Positions 1 to 8,184 of a DNA stretch of 64,000 bases are shown one piece after another. Position 1 is the first letter of the stretch, and every line of letters begins with the position of its first letter. Both the position numbers and the translations under genes were made by a program. Where the stretch lies: the NCBI GenBank assembly GCA_023441965.1, contig JAEZNB010000005.1, positions 58,789-122,788 on the forward strand, in the 5' to 3' direction. Origin of the DNA: Bacillota bacterium (lineage in GTDB: Bacteria > Bacillota > Clostridia > Lachnospirales > Lachnospiraceae). The notes beneath the pieces are model-generated. The model made no database searches. It was given only the letters and a program-made list of their open reading frames with translations, and had not been told where the DNA came from.

Positions 1-1
1 T

Positions 2-1405
2 GACTATTTGAGTGCTCTTAAAAATGAGGGCTGGTATCTGACAGAGGATCCGAATACGGAGTTTGCGGGAAAGGGGACACAGAATAACTCCGGCAGATTA
101 CACCTCTTAAGCTCCTGCGAAAGACCGATGGTCACAGAGCTACCGGTCGGTATCAGCCGGCTGCAGCTTTCTGACGGACAGAATCTGCTTCAGCTGCTGA
201 TTACAATTGAAAGTAAGGAAGCAGCCCTGAACAACAGTGTATTGGCCCGGTCGGAGGAAGGTATATCCGCTTCCTATGTCTACATGCGCGAGGAGGCGTT
301 GACGAAGGCGGAGGCTCTTGCGCTGCTTCAACCCGAGATAGACAGACTTGCCAGGGAGAATAACCTTTATGCCGCTAAGGGGGAGGTCATCGGACTCTTT
401 GAGATATTTATCCGGGATTCCTATGAGAAAATGGGGCTACAGGCTTATGCAGCCATCACCGACAGAGGGGTGGTCGGAAGCTTTCTCCTCTGCCGGGGCA
501 GAACTCTTTCCATAATCGGTTATCTGACGGAAAGCTGTGTGGCAGATCTTGACGGCAACGGCAGCTATGAGCTACTGGATCTGGCCGGCTACGGTTCGGG
601 GATCTACCGCATTGAGCTTAGTATTTATGAATATGGGACGCCGATCTATTTCAGCTCCTTAACGAAAGTGCTTTACAAAAAGTACGGTAACTGCTTCGTT
701 CCGGAGAAGGGATATGGAGTATTAAAATTCCTTAAGCAAAATGATTCCGAGGTAAGACTGATTGGTATGGATATGGAGAGCGGAAGAGACATAGACTATG
801 GAAGGCTTGTTCTTGATGGCTATTATTCTGCTCCGGAGAAGCTGGAGCAGTTCCCTTATCAACAATGGAAGGATGCCTTTGACCAAAGTCGCCTTTCTGC
901 CATTAATAAGATCATACCGGAGGATGCACCGGAAATTACTCTTTCCATTGACGGAAGGAAGCTGGACTATATCATTACCAAGACAAAATGGGACGGATAC
1001 ACGGAGAGCTATGACAGCAGCGTAATATTTCAGGAGCTCACAGAGAAAGCAAAGCCCAACCCCATCTATCGTGTCAGCTCCGGTACAGAAGCTGCCTATC
1101 AGATAGAGATTGACTTTGGCAGCAGTATACCGGATACCATCCGGGTACAGGATATGATGCTGGATGACAATGGGAATTCCAGATATGGCTCCAAGCCTAT
1201 TCTGGAACGTGAGGTGGAGATCCTGGATGACAGTAGGGTGCAATTCGGTCTGGTTCAGCATATGGCTTACTATTTAAGCTCCCATTCCAAAGATTATGAG
1301 AAGAGCTGGAACCGCCTATTCCATGTGATCTGTACCTGGGAGAAGAATGAGGCGGTTTATAGCTTCCTGGTCAATACAAAAGGTACTTTTATTGAATTTG
1401 AGTAA
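2..1405 (+). CDS. Hypothetical protein, 5' end outside the window
   Basis: The reading frame is open from the first bases of the window, so the true start probably lies upstream; a TTG at position 8 has no visible ribosome site. About 467 residues are visible. I do not recognise the family. The protein is soluble-looking in the visible part, acidic, rich in aromatic residues, and carries one DLDGNGSYELLDL stretch near residue 180 that resembles a calcium-binding or VCBS-type loop. No membrane segment is visible. The serpin lipoprotein gene follows about 90 bases downstream on the same strand, so the two may be co-transcribed. Function unknown. Confidence 0.75.
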   Translation, partial: DYLSALKNEGWYLTEDPNTEFAGKGTQNNSGRLHLLSSCERPMVTELPVGISRLQLSDGQNLLQLLITIESKEAALNNSVLARSEEGISASYVYMREEALTKAEALALLQPEIDRLARENNLYAAKGEVIGLFEIFIRDSYEKMGLQAYAAITDRGVVGSFLLCRGRTLSIIGYLTESCVADLDGNGSYELLDLAGYGSGIYRIELSIYEYGTPIYFSSLTKVLYKKYGNCFVPEKGYGVLKFLKQNDSEVRLIGMDMESGRDIDYGRLVLDGYYSAPEKLEQFPYQQWKDAFDQSRLSAINKIIPEDAPEITLSIDGRKLDYIITKTKWDGYTESYDSSVIFQELTEKAKPNPIYRVSSGTEAAYQIEIDFGSSIPDTIRVQDMMLDDNGNSRYGSKPILEREVEILDDSRVQFGLVQHMAYYLSSHSKDYEKSWNRLFHVICTWEKNEAVYSFLVNTKGTFIEFE

Positions 1406-1492
1406 AATCCGGTGGAACCATATTCCGGTGGGAAGCGTCTAATCCTTAGAGAGAGAGTAGCTATGCTATCAGAAAGGGATTGGAGGGATAGA

Positions 1493-2815
1493 ATGAGGAG
1501 AAAAATATTTGCTTGCTTATTGATCCTAGGGATGACGGCAGGGGTGCTGTCCGGCTGCAGCAGTCTGTGGAAAAAGTCCTCAGCACAGCCGATCAACGGG
1601 AAGAAGAGTATAGAAAATTATGAGGGGACCAAAGAGCTAGAGGAGTTGGATCCTGTCTTTCTGGAGGGACAGAGGAGCTTTGCCTGGCAGATCTTTGACG
1701 CTTTGGAGGAGGGAGAGAATATCTTCCTCTCACCCTATAGCATCTCCACAGCCCTATCGATGCTGTATAATGGGGCAGACCTGGAGACCAGGGAGGAGCT
1801 GGCGAAGCTTTTGGGCTACGATCTGCTGGACGGCTATACTGCCAACTACAGTGAAGCGGCCAATCATTATGTAAATGCGAACAGTAAGCTTCTGAAGGAG
1901 CTAATGGAGGCTGCGGATTCTAAGGTGAAGCTTAGTGTTGCCAATTCCATCTGGCTGAAAGAGAAGGAAGAGTTCAGTGAGCAGATAGAGACAGCCCTGC
2001 TGGCCCCGGTTCGCTATTATTATGCCGGTGATATCTTTGAAGTTGACTTTCTGAAGGAGAAAACCCTGGATGAGGTCAATCAATGGGTTTCAGAGAAGAC
2101 CAAGGGGATGATCGATCCTTTCCTGGACCAATTCTCGGATCCTGGGCTACTGCGGGTCTTTCTGGCGAACGCAGTGTATTTTAATGGAGAATGGAGCCTT
2201 CCCTTTGAGCCGAAGGACACCAGACCGGTTCCCTTCTATGGGGAAATAAGAAAAACCAATACAGACATGATGCATCTGTACAAGGAGAAGTTCCGCTATT
2301 TCAGTGAGGGAGGCATCCAGGGAATCGAACTCCCTTACGGAAATGAGTCGATCGTGATGAATATTCTGATTCCGGTCGACAAGGAGCAATCCATCCGGAA
2401 GCTGTATAAGAGCCTGACTCCTGAAGAGACAGAGAGCTTCCTTCAAAAGCTGGATCAGGCAGAGAAGACAGAGATCGGAAGGTTGGGAGTACCGAAGTTT
2501 GAATTGGAGTATGGACTGGTGGATCTGAAGGATGCCTTGATAAAGCTTGGAATGACCAAGGCCTTTTATCCGGGAGCAGACTTTGAGCTGATCGGTAAGG
2601 ATCTGTTTGTAAGCAGGGTGGTCCACAAGGCAGTGATCAAGGTGGAGGAATGGGGGACGGAAGCCTCGGCAGCCACAGGAATAGAGATGAAAGTAACGGC
2701 AGCACTTCCTGAGGAGCAGTCGCTGAACTTTATCGCAGATGTACCCTTCCTCTTCTTTATCCGGGATAAGGCTACGGATTCCATCCTCTTCATGGGAAGC
2801 ATGACACAGCCTTAA
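1493..2815 (+). CDS. Serpin-family lipoprotein (protease inhibitor)
   Basis: A 440-residue serpin. Serpins trap serine or cysteine proteases by an irreversible conformational change; a bacterial lipoprotein version would act at the outer cell surface. The ATG at 1493 is chosen because GGAGGG lies 6 bases upstream and the product begins with a lipoprotein signal (MRRKIFACLLILGMTAGVLSGC, lipobox LSGC); the frame is open further upstream but without a ribosome site. Conserved serpin elements are visible: NIFLSPYSISTALSMLYNGA near the start of the fold, the FLANAVYFNGEW strand, and a C-terminal reactive loop with the hinge GTEASAATG followed by the PFLFFIRD strand. The small-residue hinge predicts an inhibitory serpin; counting from the hinge puts P1-P1' near Thr-Ala, though this is approximate. 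The target protease is unknown. Confidence 0.9.
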   Translation: MRRKIFACLLILGMTAGVLSGCSSLWKKSSAQPINGKKSIENYEGTKELEELDPVFLEGQRSFAWQIFDALEEGENIFLSPYSISTALSMLYNGADLETREELAKLLGYDLLDGYTANYSEAANHYVNANSKLLKELMEAADSKVKLSVANSIWLKEKEEFSEQIETALLAPVRYYYAGDIFEVDFLKEKTLDEVNQWVSEKTKGMIDPFLDQFSDPGLLRVFLANAVYFNGEWSLPFEPKDTRPVPFYGEIRKTNTDMMHLYKEKFRYFSEGGIQGIELPYGNESIVMNILIPVDKEQSIRKLYKSLTPEETESFLQKLDQAEKTEIGRLGVPKFELEYGLVDLKDALIKLGMTKAFYPGADFELIGKDLFVSRVVHKAVIKVEEWGTEASAATGIEMKVTAALPEEQSLNFIADVPFLFFIRDKATDSILFMGSMTQP

Positions 2816-2844
2816 GAACTTTCATACCGTCAAAACTAATATAG

Positions 2845-2917
2845 AGGGGCTATACCGGAAATGCAGGGTCGTCTAAGAAGCTGACATCTGACCTGTATCA
2901 TTACCCGGATAGCCCCT
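2845..2917. terminator. Inverted repeat between convergent genes
   Basis: Arms at 2845-2858 and 2904-2917 (AGGGGCTATACCGG against CCGGATAGCCCC, with one bulge) lie between the serpin gene and the convergent CotF-like gene. The U-tract is poor on both sides, so termination is inferred from position. A second weaker pair (GTTTCAC near 2953 and GTGAAAC near 2982) follows. Confidence 0.45.
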
Positions 2918-3002
2918 TGCAGTTTGCTAAGATCATTTCACTGAAAAGAGCTGTTTCACAGGGTTTCTACTTGCTTATTAAGTGAAACATGCCCTTAACT
3001 GC

Positions 3003-3512
3003 TTATTTTGGAGTATACATGCCCTTGCTCTGCATATAGACAAAGATGGCTTCTCCGTGCTTCTGCTCTTCCTTCTGGATGTGGTTCAGTACATCTCTTA
3101 CCTGTGCGTTGCTAAATTCAAAGATTGCGGTATCATAGGTACCGGAAACATACTTTTCAGTACTTAACATGTCGATACACATATCCTTGTCCGACATTTG
3201 AACGCCCGTTGTTCCGCTTTTCTCAACGGCACTCTGCTGGGAGCCTTGAGGAGTCCCTTGCTGCGCGCCGCTTTGACCGCCCTGGTTCTGACCCTGACCA
3301 GCCATGGAAGGAACCTTTCCCTGAAGCAGTTGGTTGATGGTCTCAAGATGCTCCCGTTCCTTTTGGCCGTTTGCCCGGAAGACGGCCTTCAGTTGGGCAT
3401 CGCTGGCTAGGTTGGCATAGTTGTCATACTTGAGGATACATTGCTCCTCATGGGTTTTCTCATCCTCCAGCAGATACCTTTCCTTTGTAGTTAATGTAAC
3501 GTTACTAATCAT
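3003..3512 (-). CDS. CotF-like spore coat / ferritin-like protein
   Basis: A 169-residue protein of the CotF/ferritin-like coat family, expected in or on the spore coat. The N-terminal half is helical and contains LLEDEKTHEEQCILKYDNYA and KEREHLETINQLL; the C-terminal half ends in FSNAQVRDVLNHIQKEEQKHGEAIFVYMQSKGMY, typical of this family. A Gln/Gly/Ser-rich low-complexity insert (about residues 70-100) joins the halves. The ATG at 3512 is preferred because GGAGGT lies 7 bases upstream; an upstream in-frame GTG overlaps that ribosome site and is rejected. The gene stands alone, convergent with the serpin gene and divergent from the thioesterase. Confidence 0.8.
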   Translation of the reverse strand: MISNVTLTTKERYLLEDEKTHEEQCILKYDNYANLASDAQLKAVFRANGQKEREHLETINQLLQGKVPSMAGQGQNQGGQSGAQQGTPQGSQQSAVEKSGTTGVQMSDKDMCIDMLSTEKYVSGTYDTAIFEFSNAQVRDVLNHIQKEEQKHGEAIFVYMQSKGMYTPK

Positions 3513-3687
3513 GATAAACACCTCCGTCCATAGTATTTCATTTCATAAGATTTTTATCCCTAAATATAAAGTTGCAGTAGCAGTTTAAATATGATAATGT
3601 AGTATTTGTTTATTTGGTAATTTATTACACACAAAATAAGATGTAATGCAAGGCCTAAGGCCGGTGCAAGGAAGGGAGAGATTTTAC

Positions 3688-4164
3688 TTGAACGAGAAGG
3701 AAAGAATTACGACGGATAAAGCCCGGAGAAGCGGAATAAAGCCCTATTGCAGAGAGGTAAAATATTATGAAACGGATCAGATGGCGGTTGTTCACCACTC
3801 CAATTATATCCGCTGGTTCGAAGAAGCCAGAATAGATTTCCTGGACCAGATTGGGCTGGGCTTTGACCGGATTGAGGCAGCAGGGCTCTATTGTCCGGTG
3901 TTAAGTGCCTACTGTGAATATAAATTGCCGGTCAGGTTCAAGGAAAGGATTCTGATCCTACCGAAGCTGGCATTCTTTAACGGAATAAAGATGACGATAG
4001 AATACCGCATTCTGGAGGAAGGAAGCGGGCAATTAAGATCGATGGGCAAGACAGAGCATTGCTTTGTCACAAAGGATTTCAAGATGACCAGTCTGAAGAA
4101 GAACTATAAGGAGATGTACGATATCCTGTCCGGTTGGACAGAGACCGAGGCATCGGAGAGATAG
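3688..4164 (+). CDS. Acyl-CoA thioesterase, YbgC/4HBT hotdog family
   Basis: A 158-residue single-domain hotdog protein that would hydrolyse acyl-CoA thioesters in the cytoplasm. The diagnostic N-terminal motif is YYETDQMAVVHHSNYIRWFEEAR, where the Asp of the ETDQMAVVHH stretch is the expected catalytic residue; the remaining strand pattern (VRFKERILILPKLAFFNGIKMTIEYRI) fits the fold. The TTG at 3688 is chosen because AAGGGAG lies about 8 bases upstream; the frame is open to an ATG at 3646, but that start lacks a ribosome site. The gene is followed at once by a strong bidirectional terminator. The physiological substrate cannot be told from the sequence. Confidence 0.85.
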   Translation: MNEKERITTDKARRSGIKPYCREVKYYETDQMAVVHHSNYIRWFEEARIDFLDQIGLGFDRIEAAGLYCPVLSAYCEYKLPVRFKERILILPKLAFFNGIKMTIEYRILEEGSGQLRSMGKTEHCFVTKDFKMTSLKKNYKEMYDILSGWTETEASER

Positions 4165-4196
4165 ACGGCTGGCTACAGATATATGAGAAGAGCGAT

Positions 4197-4250
4197 CAAG
4201 AGGCTGTTTCACATAATATCCTAAATAGGAGATTGTGAAACAGCCTCTTG
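4197..4250. terminator. Bidirectional terminator with AGAGGCTGTTTCAC arms
   Basis: Perfect 16-base arms at 4197-4212 and 4235-4250 (CAAGAGGCTGTTTCAC and its complement) separate the thioesterase from the convergent MutS2-like gene. The same arm core recurs in the terminator at 47858-47901. Confidence 0.8.
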
Positions 4251-4261
4251 TGGGTTCTTTT

Positions 4262-6223
4262 TTAGCTATTATGAAGCGGTTCCTTCTCATATACGATCTC
4301 TAAATCTGCCTGATAGCCCTTCTCCATTTTGCGTCTTGCCTTGCGGTTTGCCACACTGTCAAAAACGATGGAAAAATCATAGTCCTCCGGATACAGCTCA
4401 GTGGCAGGGGACTTCAGCTGCAGCCTTTTATGGTTGATCAGCTCCTTCTTCTTTTGAATCTGTACCCCTACCTCGCCCTTTTCATTGGCCTGACGGTATA
4501 CGATGCCGATTTTCTTCTGCGGGTACACCATGACGGAATCACCGATCTGAAAGCGCTTGCTTCTTTCGCTAAGCTGCTTCTTGGGCTTGGTATCCTCAAT
4601 AGGATTTAGGGTGGGGTAAGCTTTTGTCACAGGAGCTTCTCCCTCCGGCGAAATAAGAAAATCCGCCTCCGGAAGCTTTCTGTCTACTGTGCCCTCCCTT
4701 AGATAGGCCTCCTCATAGGCCCGTTTCAGCATTTTCGCCGGAAGGCCCAGCCTTTTAGCAATATATAGGGCACAGCTTTCCCCTGCTTCACCGATCTCCA
4801 GCCGGTAGAGAGGCTTTAGGCTTTCCCGGTCAAAGGCCATTCTGGCATTGACCAGTCCTTCCTTCTTATGGGCATATTCCTTTACCTCGGGGTAATGGGT
4901 GGTGGCTACAAAAAGACAGCCCTTCTCCATCAGCTCCTCCAGAATTGCTATGGCAATCCCCATACCCTCTGCAGGATCGGTACCGGAGCCCAGCTCATCC
5001 AGCAGAATCAGGCTGTTACGGTCAGAATGCTCCAGAATGCCGATGATGCTCATGATATGAGAGGAGAAGGTAGAGAGATTCTCCGTAATGCTCTGCCCAT
5101 CTCCGATGTCACACAGAACCGCATTGTTCATGCATAGCTCGGCACTGCTGCAGGGGATATGGAGGCCGCTCTGCGCCATCAGACTGAATAAGCCTACAGT
5201 TTTTAGGGCAACCGTCTTCCCTCCGGTATTCGGCCCGGTGATAACGATGCCGTTCACGCCCTTCCCCAGAGTAAAATCCAAGGGAACACATTCCTTCACC
5301 GGAAGTAAGGGATGCCTGCCGCCTTCTATGCGGATGGTCCGATTGTTATTCATCTCGACAGTAACTGCCTTCATGGACAGACTAAGCTTTGCCTTGGCAA
5401 ATACCACATCCAAAGCCTCCATGGCTTCGATATCCAGCCGAAGCTCGGTGGCATGCTCCACCACCAGGGTTGTCAGAGTGTAGAGGATTCTGCGCTCCTC
5501 ATTGCTTTCCTCGATCTCCAGCTGGGAGATTTGGTCCCTGAGCTTTGAAGCAGAGGTCGGTTCAATAAAATAAGTCGACCCACTGGAGGAGATATCCAGG
5601 ACGGAACCGCTGATATTATTCTTACATTCCTTTTTTACCGGCAGGACAAAATGGCCGTTTCTGGTGGCTACGAAGCTTTCTGAAAACCATTCCTTTTTAT
5701 TGCGGAGGATACTCTCCAGCTTCGATTTTACCTCCTGCCGCAGCTGATCCATTTTCCTTCGGATGCTCTTTAACTCCGGTGAGGCGTTATCGTCCAGGGC
5801 ATTGTGACGGATGGAACGCTCGATCTCACTGAGCAGCTCCGGCAGCAGGAGGATGGAGCCGCCGTAATCAGCCACGGAAACCCGTAAGGACTCAGCCCTT
5901 TTCAGGAAGGCCTTCATGCGGCCGCAGGCCGTCAGGAAATTTGCAACCATAGTCAACTGCTCGGGGACCAGCATAGCACCCTTTTCCGCTTGCTCAAGGA
6001 GCATAGAGGTATCCTTCATCAGGGGCAGAGGCGGGGTACCGACCTGCTCCAAAATCGCTACTGCCTCACTTGTTTCCTGCAGCTTATGCTTTACCTCCGA
6101 CAGGTTGAAGGAAGGCCTTAAGGCAAGAAGCTTCTGCTTCGCCTGGGCAGACACGGCATGTTCGCCCAGCATAGCCAATATTTTGTCAAATTCTAATGCT
6201 TTCATTGATTTCTCGATCATCAT
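4262..6223 (-). CDS. MutS2-like ATPase without a Smr nuclease domain
   Basis: A 653-residue MutS-superfamily ATPase closest to MutS2. It keeps the clamp/lever region, Walker A GPNTGGKT (about residues 330-337), the LSTFSSHM-type signature region and Walker B LILLDELGSGTDP (from about 405). Family MutS2 proteins are near 780 residues and end in a Smr nuclease domain; here the C-terminus stops after a KOW-like stretch (FQIGDSVMVYPQKKIGIVY) and a basic tail, and no HGxGTG Smr motif is present. MutS2 in Bacillus is known both for recombination control and for splitting collided ribosomes. Start: ATG at 6223, preceded by AAGGAG; a longer frame to 6280 has no ribosome site and would overlap a terminator hairpin. 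The gene sits behind a roughly 440-base leader. Confidence 0.85.
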   Translation of the reverse strand: MMIEKSMKALEFDKILAMLGEHAVSAQAKQKLLALRPSFNLSEVKHKLQETSEAVAILEQVGTPPLPLMKDTSMLLEQAEKGAMLVPEQLTMVANFLTACGRMKAFLKRAESLRVSVADYGGSILLLPELLSEIERSIRHNALDDNASPELKSIRRKMDQLRQEVKSKLESILRNKKEWFSESFVATRNGHFVLPVKKECKNNISGSVLDISSSGSTYFIEPTSASKLRDQISQLEIEESNEERRILYTLTTLVVEHATELRLDIEAMEALDVVFAKAKLSLSMKAVTVEMNNNRTIRIEGGRHPLLPVKECVPLDFTLGKGVNGIVITGPNTGGKTVALKTVGLFSLMAQSGLHIPCSSAELCMNNAVLCDIGDGQSITENLSTFSSHIMSIIGILEHSDRNSLILLDELGSGTDPAEGMGIAIAILEELMEKGCLFVATTHYPEVKEYAHKKEGLVNARMAFDRESLKPLYRLEIGEAGESCALYIAKRLGLPAKMLKRAYEEAYLREGTVDRKLPEADFLISPEGEAPVTKAYPTLNPIEDTKPKKQLSERSKRFQIGDSVMVYPQKKIGIVYRQANEKGEVGVQIQKKKELINHKRLQLKSPATELYPEDYDFSIVFDSVANRKARRKMEKGYQADLEIVYEKEPLHNS

Positions 6224-6280
6224 AACTAAAACTCCTTCAGATATAGACTTTACTGTCTGACAAGCATGTATGCCTGCCAT

Positions 6281-6339
6281 ATAAAACTACCCACAGGTGT
6301 GCTTCTACCGATACCTTCGTCAGAAACTCCTGTGGGTAG
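6281..6339 (-). terminator. Leader terminator 2, next to the MutS2-like start
   Basis: On the minus strand, perfect 11-base arms CTACCCACAGG (6339-6329) and CCTGTGGGTAG (6297-6287) enclose a 31-base loop and are followed by TTTTAT. This stands 58 bases upstream of the MutS2-like start codon, so it could act as an attenuator of that gene. Confidence 0.6.
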
Positions 6340-6401
6340 CCTGAGTATTTCATGTCTGTCAGTGATAGGTCCGCTATGTCAGAGCTAGCCTTATATGCAT
6401 G

Positions 6402-6433
6402 AAAAGGGCATAACAGGAAGCCCTATTATGCCC
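6402..6433 (-). terminator. Leader terminator 1 (strong intrinsic terminator)
   Basis: On the minus strand GGGCATAATAGG pairs with CCTGTTATGCCC (12 pairs including one G-U) around a GCTT tetraloop, followed by TTTTC. It lies inside the transcribed leader of the MutS2-like gene, not at the end of any annotated gene. Confidence 0.7.
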
Positions 6434-6587
6434 GAATATACGGATATAAGGAGATTGGAGCTTAGCAAGGTATCCAATATCCAGCCTGTATAACAGACAG
6501 TAGATGAGTATCGACTGTAAAGGTAGAATTCAGGGTACGACAAAATAAGGGTTACTTACTGCACCCTGATCAATATTCTGTTATGTG

Positions 6588-6626
6588 CTAGTTCGCACAA
6601 ACCTCAATTACAGTGATTAACGACAT
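6588..6626 (-). CDS. Putative leader peptide MSLITVIEVCAN
   Basis: A 12-codon reading frame begins with ATG at 6626 and ends with TAG at 6588, roughly 35 bases after the predicted transcription start of the MutS2-like gene. AAAGGACGG lies about 8 bases upstream of the ATG, an acceptable ribosome site. The frame precedes two intrinsic terminators in the same leader, the usual layout of ribosome-mediated attenuation. Translation is inferred, not shown; the frame is too short for its length alone to be evidence. Confidence 0.45.
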   Translation of the reverse strand: MSLITVIEVCAN

Positions 6627-6667
6627 CAATACCGTCCTTTCAATCTAATTTCATTCATATCATGTGC

Positions 6668-6696
6668 ATTATAGCACAGGAGCATTCCTGTGTCAA
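6668..6696 (-). promoter_or_regulatory. Consensus sigma-A promoter with palindrome in its spacer
   Basis: On the minus strand TTGACA (6696-6691), a 17-base spacer and TATAAT (6673-6668) form a perfect consensus promoter. The spacer holds the palindrome CACAGGA-ATGC-TCCTGTG, a candidate repressor site. The promoter starts only 10 bases after the CcdA-TlpA stop codon and drives the leader and the MutS2-like gene. Confidence 0.85.
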
Positions 6697-6705
6697 AAGA
6701 TTCCT

Positions 6706-8091
6706 TTATTCTGTTACCTCCATCGTCTGGGAGATGGCATTCTTCATAATATCCTTTGTCAACATGCCTGCGGCATAGCCATAGATATAGCCGTCCTTAT
6801 CTATAAGGAAGGTGGTGGGGAAGGCAGAGATATAGTACTGGCGGAGCAGATCCCCGGTAAGATCAAAGACAGTGGGGAAGCGATAGCCATTCTCCTCCAG
6901 GAAGGAGATGATCTCCTCCTGCTTTACATCGTTGTTATTCGGATAATCCTCTGAAGCCGGATTTGCAACACCGAGGATGATCACATCCTCCTTATTCTCC
7001 CCGTATTCCTGATAAAGCTCCTCAATATCCGGCATCTCCTTCTTACAGGGCGGACACCAGGTTGCCCAGAAGTTCAGGAAGACCACCTTGCCCTTATATT
7101 GAGAAAGGGTGTGCTCCTCACCATACTGGTCGGTCAGGGTAAAATCAAAGGCCAGGGTCTTATTATCCTGCTCCTCATCCTCAGGTCTCTGATCGGAAGC
7201 ATTGCTTGCATCCTCCTTGCCTGTGCTTTCCGTATCACTCGGAAGGGTACCATCAGAGGTAGAAGCAGCCTGATCTGTCTTAGCTTCACTCTCTGATGAA
7301 TCCGACTGGGGATCCTCCTTGAGCTCGGAGTTCAACTCCTTGGTCTTGGCTGGAGGGACAAAGGTATTCAAGTACTTACTGATGCCATTCATCCAACCGG
7401 TAAAGGTCATGATGCCAATCAGAATCAGAAGAAGACCGCCGGCTTTCACAGTATACTTCAGGATTCCCTGATGTCCCTTTAAAAAGTTGAGGACCTGGGT
7501 GGTGAACAGACCCAGGAGCAGGAAGGGAATGACAAAGCCTGCGGTGTATACGAATATCAGGAGAATACCGACCAGAGGACTTTTCGCACCTGTGACAAGG
7601 AGCAGAACCGATGCCAGGGCAGGCCCGACGCAGGGGGTCCAGGCAAAGCTGAAGGTGAAGCCCATAAGCAGGGCGGCCAGAGGATTCATGGAAGCCTGCC
7701 GGAAAGAGTACCGTAGCTTACGCTCCTTAGCCAGGAATTTAAAATCCAGTATACCGATCTGCTGCAGACCCAGGAGGAAGATCAGGACTCCTCCGATCCG
7801 GGTAAAAATGAGCTGATTCTTCGTAAAGAAGGAGCCCAGAGCAGTGATAGACATTCCAAGGAGAAAGAAAGCAAAGGAAATGCCCAGGACGAAAAACAGG
7901 GTGTGGACAAAGACCTTTTTCTGTTTATAGTAAATCCTTCCATTCTCTCCCGTCTGCTTTGCGTTGCCTGACAGATAACCCATGTAGATCGGTATCAGCG
8001 GAATGACGCAGGGGGATAGAAAGGAGAGCAGACCTTCCAAGAACACAAGAAGGAAACTGATGTTATCAGCAACTGTAAGTTGATTCAGCAT
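6706..8091 (-). CDS. CcdA-TlpA fusion: thiol-disulfide transport and membrane-anchored thioredoxin
   Basis: A 461-residue fusion. Residues 1-250 form a CcdA/DsbD-type six-helix membrane domain with the redox cysteines in SPCVIP (Cys28) and WTPCVGP (Cys154), which carry electrons from cytoplasmic thioredoxin across the membrane. Residues about 253-314 are an acidic Ser/Asp/Glu linker. The rest is a TlpA/ResA-like thioredoxin domain with FWATWCPPC (CxxC at 345-349), expected to lie outside the membrane and reduce extracytoplasmic disulfides. The ATG at 8091 has AGGAGGCGGTTT directly upstream; the longer frame is not supported. Clostridia usually encode CcdA and TlpA separately, so the single chain is a DsbD-like arrangement without the N-terminal DsbD domain. 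Substrate unknown. Confidence 0.88.
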   Translation of the reverse strand: MLNQLTVADNISFLLVFLEGLLSFLSPCVIPLIPIYMGYLSGNAKQTGENGRIYYKQKKVFVHTLFFVLGISFAFFLLGMSITALGSFFTKNQLIFTRIGGVLIFLLGLQQIGILDFKFLAKERKLRYSFRQASMNPLAALLMGFTFSFAWTPCVGPALASVLLLVTGAKSPLVGILLIFVYTAGFVIPFLLLGLFTTQVLNFLKGHQGILKYTVKAGGLLLILIGIMTFTGWMNGISKYLNTFVPPAKTKELNSELKEDPQSDSSESEAKTDQAASTSDGTLPSDTESTGKEDASNASDQRPEDEEQDNKTLAFDFTLTDQYGEEHTLSQYKGKVVFLNFWATWCPPCKKEMPDIEELYQEYGENKEDVIILGVANPASEDYPNNNDVKQEEIISFLEENGYRFPTVFDLTGDLLRQYYISAFPTTFLIDKDGYIYGYAAGMLTKDIMKNAISQTMEVTE

Positions 8092-8184
8092 AAACCGCCT
8101 CCTATAAAGTTTTTCGTTATTGTAGCACGAATTCACTTGGACAGCAATCGATTCAGGTGACAAAGTCACAGTGCGGCAGCCTTG

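Noticed and set aside
722..1261. Long minus-strand frame opposite the first gene
   Set aside because: It is a shadow of the plus-strand coding frame, with no ribosome site and no recognisable protein features.
3003..3521. Start of the CotF-like gene at the GTG of 3521
   Set aside because: That codon overlaps the GGAGGT ribosome site that serves the ATG at 3512.
6224..6705. T-box riboswitch upstream of the MutS2-like gene
   Set aside because: No TGGNACCGCG-type T-box sequence or specifier-loop arrangement was found, and the downstream gene is not an amino-acid gene.
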